DNA of 64,000 nucleotides, taken from NCBI RefSeq assembly GCF_900112575.1, contig NZ_FOMH01000001.1:1-64000 (forward strand), given 5' to 3'. Shown here piece by piece: positions 58,771-64,000 of this stretch. The DNA is from Flavobacterium phragmitis (GTDB lineage: Bacteria > Bacteroidota > Bacteroidia > Flavobacteriales > Flavobacteriaceae). The first letter of the stretch is position 1. Every line of letters begins with the position of its first letter. The notes beneath the pieces are model-generated. The model had not been told where the DNA came from, did not search any database, and worked only from the letters and a program-made list of their open reading frames with translations. Both the position numbers and the translations under genes were made by a program.

Positions 58771-60294
58771 ATGTTAATGAACCCAATTATTTTGATTGCA
58801 GTTGCGGCAATCGTTCTATTCGTAACCATTTCAGCATTAATCTCGAGGTACAAGCGCTGTCCTTCGGATAAAATTTTAGTAATCTACGGACGCACCGGCG
58901 GAACCTCAGCACGCTGTGTACACGGTGGAGGTGCTTTTATCTGGCCCGTAATTCAGGATTATTCTTTTCTGGATTTAAAACCGCTTTCTATCGAAGCCAA
59001 TCTGACCAACGCGTTAAGCCGTCAGAACATTAGAGTCGATGTCCCTTGTCGATTCACCATTGCCATTTCTACAGAATCTGACAGCATGAATACAGCTGCT
59101 GAAAGATTATTAGGCTTATCATCAGAACAAGTTCAGGAGCTTGCAAAAGATATTTTATTTGGTCAGTTGCGTTTGGTTATCGCAACCATGACTATTGAAG
59201 AAATTAACTCTGACCGTGATAAATTCCTAGACAACATTTCTAAAAACGTGGACAGCGAATTGAAGAAAATCGGTTTAAAATTAATCAACGTAAACGTTAC
59301 CGATATTCGTGACGAATCTGGTTATATCGAAGCTTTAGGAAAAGAAGCTGCTGCAAAAGCAATCAACGAAGCTAAAATTAGCGTGGCTGAGCAAGAAAAA
59401 ATCGGGGAAACTGGTAAAGCTCTTGCTGACAGAGAAAAAGACACTCAAATCGCCGAAACACATAGAGATCGTGATGTTAAAATTGCCATTACTCAAAAAG
59501 ACCGTGAAATTAGTATTGCAACAGCCGCCAAAGACGAAACGATTGGTAAAGCTGAAGCTGAAAGAGATACAAGGGTAAAAACGTCTGAGGCTAATGCGAT
59601 TGCGATTCAGGGAGAAAACGAGGCAAAAATTGCCATTGCGAATTCTGAAGCTATTCGTAGAGAAAAAGAAGCAGAATCGTTGCGTATCGCAATTGCTGCC
59701 GAAAAAGTACAACAAGCAAAAGCATTGGAAGAATCTTATCTTGCAGAGCAAAAAGCCGAGTTGGCGCGTTCTGAAAGAGAACGTTCTACACAAATTGCCA
59801 ACATTGTAGTTCCTGCCGAAATCGCTAAACAAAGAGCCATTATCGAAGCACAAGCCGCCGCAGAAACGATCAGAGAAAATGCAAAAGGAGAAGCTGACGC
59901 GATTTTCGCTAAGATGGAAGCAGAAGCAAAAGGTTTATTTGAAATCTTAACCAAACAGGCAGAAGGTTACAAAGATGTTGTAGCGGCAGCGGGCGGAGAT
60001 CCAAGCAAAGCTTTCCAACTTTTATTATTAGAGAAACTTCCTGAATTGGTTAAAACTCAAGTTGAAGCTGTTAAAAATATCAAGATTGACAAAATCACGG
60101 TTTGGGATTCTGGAAATGGTCAGGGTGAAAATGGTTCTACAGCCAATTTTGTTTCTGGAATGATGAAAACAGTGCCACCATTAAATGACTTATTCAATAT
60201 GGCCGGATTAAATCTTCCATCTTATTTAAAAGGTGAAGACTTGACTTCGCCAGAAGCTCCTCCAACCCTTGAAGTTGAAGAAACGAAAGAGTAA
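58771..60294 (+). CDS. Flotillin family protein (YuaG/FloT-type)
   Basis: This 507-residue protein has an N-terminal membrane anchor (about 4-23), then an SPFH domain (about 30-200: CPSDKILVIYGRTGG, PLSIEANLTNALSRQNIRVDVPCRFTIAIS, INVNVTDIRDESGYIEALG). The flotillin repeat region (about 195-400) is rich in Ala/Glu coiled coil (KAEAERDTRVKTSEANAIA, EAQAAAETIRENAKGEADA). It scaffolds functional membrane microdomains on the inner face of the membrane. It is co-transcribed with the NfeD-like gene. Confidence 0.94.
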   Translation: MLMNPIILIAVAAIVLFVTISALISRYKRCPSDKILVIYGRTGGTSARCVHGGGAFIWPVIQDYSFLDLKPLSIEANLTNALSRQNIRVDVPCRFTIAISTESDSMNTAAERLLGLSSEQVQELAKDILFGQLRLVIATMTIEEINSDRDKFLDNISKNVDSELKKIGLKLINVNVTDIRDESGYIEALGKEAAAKAINEAKISVAEQEKIGETGKALADREKDTQIAETHRDRDVKIAITQKDREISIATAAKDETIGKAEAERDTRVKTSEANAIAIQGENEAKIAIANSEAIRREKEAESLRIAIAAEKVQQAKALEESYLAEQKAELARSERERSTQIANIVVPAEIAKQRAIIEAQAAAETIRENAKGEADAIFAKMEAEAKGLFEILTKQAEGYKDVVAAAGGDPSKAFQLLLLEKLPELVKTQVEAVKNIKIDKITVWDSGNGQGENGSTANFVSGMMKTVPPLNDLFNMAGLNLPSYLKGEDLTSPEAPPTLEVEETKE

Positions 60295-60313
60295 AAATTC
60301 TTCTTTTTAAAAA

Positions 60314-60363
60314 TAAAAAAGCGCGAACCGATTATCCTTTTTAATTGATTCGCGCTTTTTGTT
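60314..60363 (+). terminator. Intrinsic terminator of the flotillin operon
   Basis: AAAAAAGCGCGAA pairs with TTCGCGCTTTTT, and the loop CCGATTATCCTTTTTAATTGA resembles that of the terminator at 58052. Confidence 0.9.
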
Positions 60364-60386
60364 TTCAAAATACTCTCTTTCTAAAC

Positions 60387-60394
60387 TATCTTTG
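60387..60394 (+). promoter_or_regulatory. -7 box of the EamA transporter gene
   Basis: TATCTTTG matches TAnnTTTG, 31 bp before the ATG at 60426. Confidence 0.5.
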
Positions 60395-60425
60395 AAGAAA
60401 AAATATCTAAGAATAAATACATCTA

Positions 60426-61310
60426 ATGAAACTCACTAAACCAAGATTAGCCCTAATCTGCGGTATCCTTTGCATTTCGATTTTTCCAATATTGGTAAAA
60501 TTACGTTTAACACCAGGATTGATTTCGGCATTTTACCGAATGTTTTTTGCTGTTTTACTTTTACTGCCTTATGTCATTTTCAGCGGGAACTTTAAACTTC
60601 CTAGTTTGAAATTTACACTTTTGGCAATGCTTTGCGGTGTTTTGTTTTCGTCAGATGTTGCGGTTTGGAATATTGCTATTCAGGATTCGAGTGCAACTCA
60701 AGCTTCTTTACTGACAAATTTATCGCCTGTCTGGGTCGGAATTGGTTCTTTCCTTTTTCTGAAATCAAAACCTGCCACAAACTTCTGGATTGGAACTGTC
60801 GTTTCGCTTTTTGGAATGGTCGCTTTAGTTGGATTTGAGTTCTTTCTGGATTTAAATTTCGATCAAGCGTTTTTATTTGCAGTTTTATCTGGAATCTTAT
60901 ATTCGATTTATCTTTTGGTCAGCAAAAATGTACTTTCAGAGGTAGATGTTCTTTCGTTTATGACAATTAGTTTAACGGCTTCCAGTATCTATTTGGGAAT
61001 TTTATGTTATTCGCTGGACGAACCTTTTACTGGATTTTCAAATGCAGGCTGGTTTGTTTTGGTCTTACAAGCCGTAATTTGTCAATTGTGTGCATGGCTT
61101 TCGATTAGTTACGCAACACAGCACATGCGAGCAACCAGAGTTTCGCTGAGTTTATTGAGTCAGGCAGTAATTACTTCCATTTTGGCTTGGTTGTTTTTGG
61201 AAGAAAAAATAACTTTACAGATGGTTTTCGGTGGCATCGTTTTGCTTTTCGGAATCCGAATTACTTTTTACGATAAAACGATTTCTTTGAAAAAGCTGTT
61301 TATAAAGTAA
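60426..61310 (+). CDS. DMT-family transporter (EamA)
   Basis: This is a 294-residue inner-membrane protein with ten predicted helices in two EamA repeats. Repeat 1 (about 5-135) reads LALICGILCISIFPILVKL, GLISAFYRMFFAVLLLLPYV, AIQDSSATQASLLTNLSPVWVGIGS. Repeat 2 (about 148-288) reads GILYSIYLLVSKNVL, WLSISYATQHMRATRVSLSLLSQAVITSILAWLFLEEKI. It probably exports a metabolite or amino acid; the substrate cannot be told. Confidence 0.93.
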   Translation: MKLTKPRLALICGILCISIFPILVKLRLTPGLISAFYRMFFAVLLLLPYVIFSGNFKLPSLKFTLLAMLCGVLFSSDVAVWNIAIQDSSATQASLLTNLSPVWVGIGSFLFLKSKPATNFWIGTVVSLFGMVALVGFEFFLDLNFDQAFLFAVLSGILYSIYLLVSKNVLSEVDVLSFMTISLTASSIYLGILCYSLDEPFTGFSNAGWFVLVLQAVICQLCAWLSISYATQHMRATRVSLSLLSQAVITSILAWLFLEEKITLQMVFGGIVLLFGIRITFYDKTISLKKLFIK

Positions 61311-61311
61311 A

Positions 61312-61562
61312 AAATCAGCTCACAGATTTCCACAGATTAAAAGGATTAACACCGATTATTAATTAATTTTAGAAAAAGTTCTCCCGCAGATTTGAGTAGA
61401 TTTATTTAAAAATCCTTCTAATCCGAGTAATCTGTGGCAATAATTATTGTAATTCGTGAATTCGTGGCAATAAAAAGTTTCACGCAGATTAGACAGATTT
61501 GAGCAGATTTATTTAAAATCCTTTTAATCCCAATAATCTGTGGCAAAAAAACCTGAAACAAA
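61312..61562. repeat. Intergenic array of CAGATTT/GTGGCAA modules
   Basis: This 280-bp gap holds no gene. CACAGATTTCCACAGATTAAAAGGATTAA, CCGCAGATTTGAGTAGATTTATTTAAAAATCC, TAATCTGTGGCAATAA, GTAATTCGTGAATTCGTGGCAATAA (GAATTCGTGAATTCGT is a palindrome-rich part) and CACGCAGATTAGACAGATTTGAGCAGATTT-ATTTAAAATCC followed by AATAATCTGTGGCAAAA form two tandem, related inverted units. Confidence 0.75.
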
Positions 61563-61590
61563 GAAACATTAAACTTGAAACAAAAGCACT

Positions 61591-62298
61591 ATGTTACATA
61601 AAACTAAAATACCAAACTTAAAAGTAATCGCATTTGATGCCGATGATACTTTATTTGTAAACGAACCCTATTTCCAGGAAACCGAACATAAATTTTGTGC
61701 TTTGATGGAAGATTATCTTTCGCATCAAGGCATTTCGCAGGAATTATTTAAAATTGAAATCGCCAATTTGTCTTTATACGGTTACGGCATCAAAGGTTAC
61801 ATTCTTTCGATGATTGAAGCTGCGATGAACATTTCCAACAAAACAATTCCGGTAGAAGTCATTGAAAAAATCATTCAATACGGAAAAGAATTGCTCGAAA
61901 AACCAATCGAATTGCTGGACGGAATAGAAGAAACTCTTGAAGCTTTAAAAGGCAAATACAAACTGGTTGTGGCAACAAAAGGCGATTTAAAAGACCAACA
62001 CAGCAAACTGCACCGTTCTGGTTTGGGGCATTATTTTCATCATATTGAAGTCATGTCAGACAAACAGGAAATCGATTATGAAAAACTTTTAGGTCGTTTA
62101 GATATTCAGGCACATGAATTTTTGATGATCGGAAATTCATTAAAATCAGATGTGCTTCCAGTTTTGGGAATTGGTGGCTATGCCGTTCATATTCCGTTTC
62201 ATACAACTTGGGAACACGAAAAAATTAATCATACCATAGAACACGAGCATTTTAGTTCATTTGAAACTATTGCAGAAGTGGTTCCGAAATTACTATAA
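61591..62298 (+). CDS. HAD-family hydrolase
   Basis: This 235-residue cytoplasmic phosphatase-like protein has motif I VIAFDADDTLF with nucleophile Asp16 and Asp18, motif II in LVVATKGD, a Lys for motif III in EIDYEKLL, and motif IV MIGNSLKSDVLPVLGIG. A helical C1 cap lies between motif I and II. The substrate is unknown; it may be a nucleotidase or sugar-phosphate phosphatase. Its stop overlaps the next ATG (TAATG), so translation of the CAT-like gene is coupled to it. Confidence 0.9.
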   Translation: MLHKTKIPNLKVIAFDADDTLFVNEPYFQETEHKFCALMEDYLSHQGISQELFKIEIANLSLYGYGIKGYILSMIEAAMNISNKTIPVEVIEKIIQYGKELLEKPIELLDGIEETLEALKGKYKLVVATKGDLKDQHSKLHRSGLGHYFHHIEVMSDKQEIDYEKLLGRLDIQAHEFLMIGNSLKSDVLPVLGIGGYAVHIPFHTTWEHEKINHTIEHEHFSSFETIAEVVPKLL

Positions 62299-62927
62299 TG
62301 AAAACACTTTTAGACTTAGAAAACTGGAATAGAAAAGAGCATTTTGCTCATTTTAAACAAATGGAAGAACCGTTCTTTGGAGCAACCGTTGAAATCGATT
62401 GTACCAAAGCGTATCAAACTGCCAAAAGTTTAAATGCTTCTTTTTTCATTTTCTACCTGCATAAAACCTTAACTGCAGTAAATACAATTGAGAATTTTAA
62501 ATACCGAATTTCCGAAAACCAGATCTATATCAATGATCGTGTTGATGCTTCGGCAACTATCGGACGTGAAGATGGAACTTTTGGATTTTCATTAATTGAA
62601 TATCATCCTGATTTTAAAACATTCGAACAAACGGCATTGGCAGAAATTGAGCGTATTCAGAACACAACCGGTCTTTTTACAAGATCTTTTGATGATGATA
62701 ACCTGATTCATTTTTCTGCAATTCCGTGGTTGAATTTCACATCGCTTACGCATGCAAGAAGTTTTATCTATCCAGACAGCTGTCCTAAAATTTCGTTCGG
62801 GAAAATGATGGTTTCAGAAACGGGAAAAAGAACCATTTCGATGGCAGTATATGTACATCATGGTCTGATGGACGGAATGCATCTTGGGCAATTCGTTGAT
62901 CTTTTTCAAGAGCTTATGAATCAATAA
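62298..62927 (+). CDS. Chloramphenicol acetyltransferase-like (CatA-type) protein
   Basis: This 209-residue trimer-forming acetyltransferase fold starts LLDLENWNRKEHFAHFKQMEEPFFGATVEID and has FKYRISENQIYIND, FGFSLIEYHPDF, NTTGLFTRSFDDDNLIHFSAIPWLNFTSL, and the catalytic VHHGLMDGMHLGQFV (His188 and Asp192 of HHxxxDG). The acetyl-CoA/chloramphenicol fold is intact. Chromosomal copies coupled to metabolic genes often use other substrates, so resistance is not implied. It overlaps the HAD stop by one base. Confidence 0.88.
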   Translation: MKTLLDLENWNRKEHFAHFKQMEEPFFGATVEIDCTKAYQTAKSLNASFFIFYLHKTLTAVNTIENFKYRISENQIYINDRVDASATIGREDGTFGFSLIEYHPDFKTFEQTALAEIERIQNTTGLFTRSFDDDNLIHFSAIPWLNFTSLTHARSFIYPDSCPKISFGKMMVSETGKRTISMAVYVHHGLMDGMHLGQFVDLFQELMNQ

Positions 62928-62960
62928 ATTAAATGGAATAATTTTTGTTCGCAGAAACTT

Positions 62961-64000
62961 ATGAAACAAATCTTCCTTTTTCTGGTTTTTATATATAGTA
63001 CTGTTTCGCTGAGTCAAACAGTACTAGCTTCCTATCCTATAGATTTAAAAACACAGAAAGAGGAATGTGAAACTTTAAATGCAGAAAACGTTGTCACGCA
63101 TGAAGTTTTCGCTTTTATTGCCTCTCGTGATAGTTTGACGATTCTCAAATACAATAGCGCTTTATTCCTAAACGATAAGTTTACCACTACCCGACAATAT
63201 ACCGAAAACAGATCCTTGATGGGCTATAGTTTCAGCGAAGACGGCAATCCGACTTTGTATTGGTTTTCGCCAGTAGACAACAGCATTATTGTAATCAAAT
63301 ATTATTTTGAAACCAAAACAACTAGAGCTTTAAAATTTGGTTTACCTGTTGACGAACAATCTATTCTAGCACAATATCAAAAGGATAATAATTTTTATCT
63401 GGTTTTGAAATACAAAGAAAAACCAGCCTTAACAGTTTACCTTTTTAAAAATGGAATGGCCGATGAAAAATTTTTGGACTTCTCCCCTTTTACTTTTCGA
63501 GATCGAAAAACACAGCAAAAGACATTCAACCAGATCTTAAATGAAAATCCGATTGAAAAAATGGAACCTGGAGAATATAATCCGCTTTATAAAGTAACTG
63601 CAAAAAGCAAACTTTATATATTGCCCAATCGCTTAATTCTCTCTTTAGATCAAGGCCTAAGAAAAACACAGCTTTTTGACATCAATCTCGAGAATTCTGA
63701 AATAACAGAAAAAACTTTTTTACAGCCCTTGGGGCAAAAAAATGCTAGAACATCCAACTCATTCTATCATGAAAACAAGCTTTATCAGATTAACGTAAAC
63801 TCTAATGAGCTTTTATTTGATATTAAAGATTACAATACTGGAGAATCGATAAAATCATTCACTGTTTTAAGGAAAGATACTATTCGTTTTAATAACTCTC
63901 CTTTTTTAATGCAGATTGAGGACCGCAAACCTAAAACCATAAAGAACACCAGTAATTTTATTAAAGAACTGGCTTCTACCAATGCAGGTCTTTCTGTATA
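62961..64000 (+). CDS. Secreted protein, 3' end outside window
   Basis: ATG at 62961 opens a frame that runs without a stop to the right edge (346 codons seen). It has a signal peptide (MKQIFLFLVFIYSTVSLSQ). The mature part is beta-rich with repeated short units (TRQYTENRSLMGYSFSEDGNPTLYWF, NNFYLVLKYKEKPALTVYLFKNG, TAKSKLYILPNRLILSLDQG), as in a propeller or repetitive beta sandwich. I do not recognise the family. It lies 33 bp after the CAT-like gene and may be in the same transcript. Confidence 0.75.
   Translation, partial: MKQIFLFLVFIYSTVSLSQTVLASYPIDLKTQKEECETLNAENVVTHEVFAFIASRDSLTILKYNSALFLNDKFTTTRQYTENRSLMGYSFSEDGNPTLYWFSPVDNSIIVIKYYFETKTTRALKFGLPVDEQSILAQYQKDNNFYLVLKYKEKPALTVYLFKNGMADEKFLDFSPFTFRDRKTQQKTFNQILNENPIEKMEPGEYNPLYKVTAKSKLYILPNRLILSLDQGLRKTQLFDINLENSEITEKTFLQPLGQKNARTSNSFYHENKLYQINVNSNELLFDIKDYNTGESIKSFTVLRKDTIRFNNSPFLMQIEDRKPKTIKNTSNFIKELASTNAGLSV

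Noticed and set aside
62298..62927. Acquired chloramphenicol resistance gene
   Set aside because: The gene has normal local composition, no mobile element nearby and is translationally coupled to a HAD gene, so it looks chromosomal with an unknown substrate.

Overview
The window is a stretch of chromosome from a Bacteroidota bacterium, almost certainly a Flavobacterium of the F. johnsoniae type. The signs are low G+C, intergenic regions rich in A and T, promoters of the TAnnTTTG type, a type IX secretion sorting domain, a TonB-dependent receptor with a carboxypeptidase-like domain, DUF4270, a 93-residue AtpC, and many SPII lipoproteins. I saw no rRNA, tRNA, CRISPR array, insertion sequence or prophage. 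Most of the window looks like core chromosome with small accessory patches.

Layout. 0-2.5 kb: the C-terminal end of a T9SS-secreted protein, an ECF sigma factor with a likely membrane partner, and a small membrane protein. 2.5-6.5 kb: a divergent BioF-like aminotransferase, an NAD(P)-binding protein, and atpD-atpC. 6.7-11.2 kb: an outer-membrane TonB receptor with a GDSL lipoprotein. 11.4-15.8 kb: an operon of a glycogen-synthase-like protein, a DUF4270 lipoprotein and glmS. This is divergent from 15.9-19.9 kb: panC, panD, an esterase-like protein whose catalytic Ser is Asp, and radA. 20-22 kb: an AsmA-like/GT51 peptidoglycan glycosyltransferase. 22-29.5 kb: a LytS/LytTR two-component system followed by a SIMPL protein, a VWA lipoprotein, an L,D-transpeptidase and a DUF4139 protein. 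30-35 kb: tas, an OmpA-like lipoprotein, exonuclease III and a bifunctional OlsF-like acyltransferase. 35-41 kb: a SUFU-domain protein, DUF805/TM2 membrane proteins, a 2-hydroxyacid dehydrogenase and nhaA. 41-49 kb: housekeeping genes (proC, mgtE, rsmA, lgt, serS) and a TPR protein. 49-54 kb: an accessory patch of lipoproteins, immunity-like proteins (DMP19, SUKH), a patatin and a CDGSH protein. 54.7-64 kb: metG, a type II toxin-antitoxin pair, a structured leader before a small unknown gene, an NfeD/flotillin operon, an EamA transporter, a HAD hydrolase coupled to a CAT-like acetyltransferase, and a secreted protein cut by the right edge.

Two observations stand out. First, the SIMPL gene and the VWA/L,D-transpeptidase operon carry the same upstream element. 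It is a pair of 9-bp direct repeats 21-22 bp apart, placed at a fixed distance from a TAnnTTTG -7 box that lacks a -33 box. This is the geometry expected of LytTR binding sites, and a LytTR regulator is encoded next door, so a small envelope regulon can be proposed. Second, the leader before the small gene at 57.77 kb starts at a consensus promoter. It can form two interleaved stems (A-B-A'-B'), meaning either a pseudoknot or two alternative structures.

Many intergenic gaps are filled by imperfect nested palindromes built from a shared set of modules. One composite, four palindromes in the same order, occurs near 29.7 kb and again near 54.4 kb.
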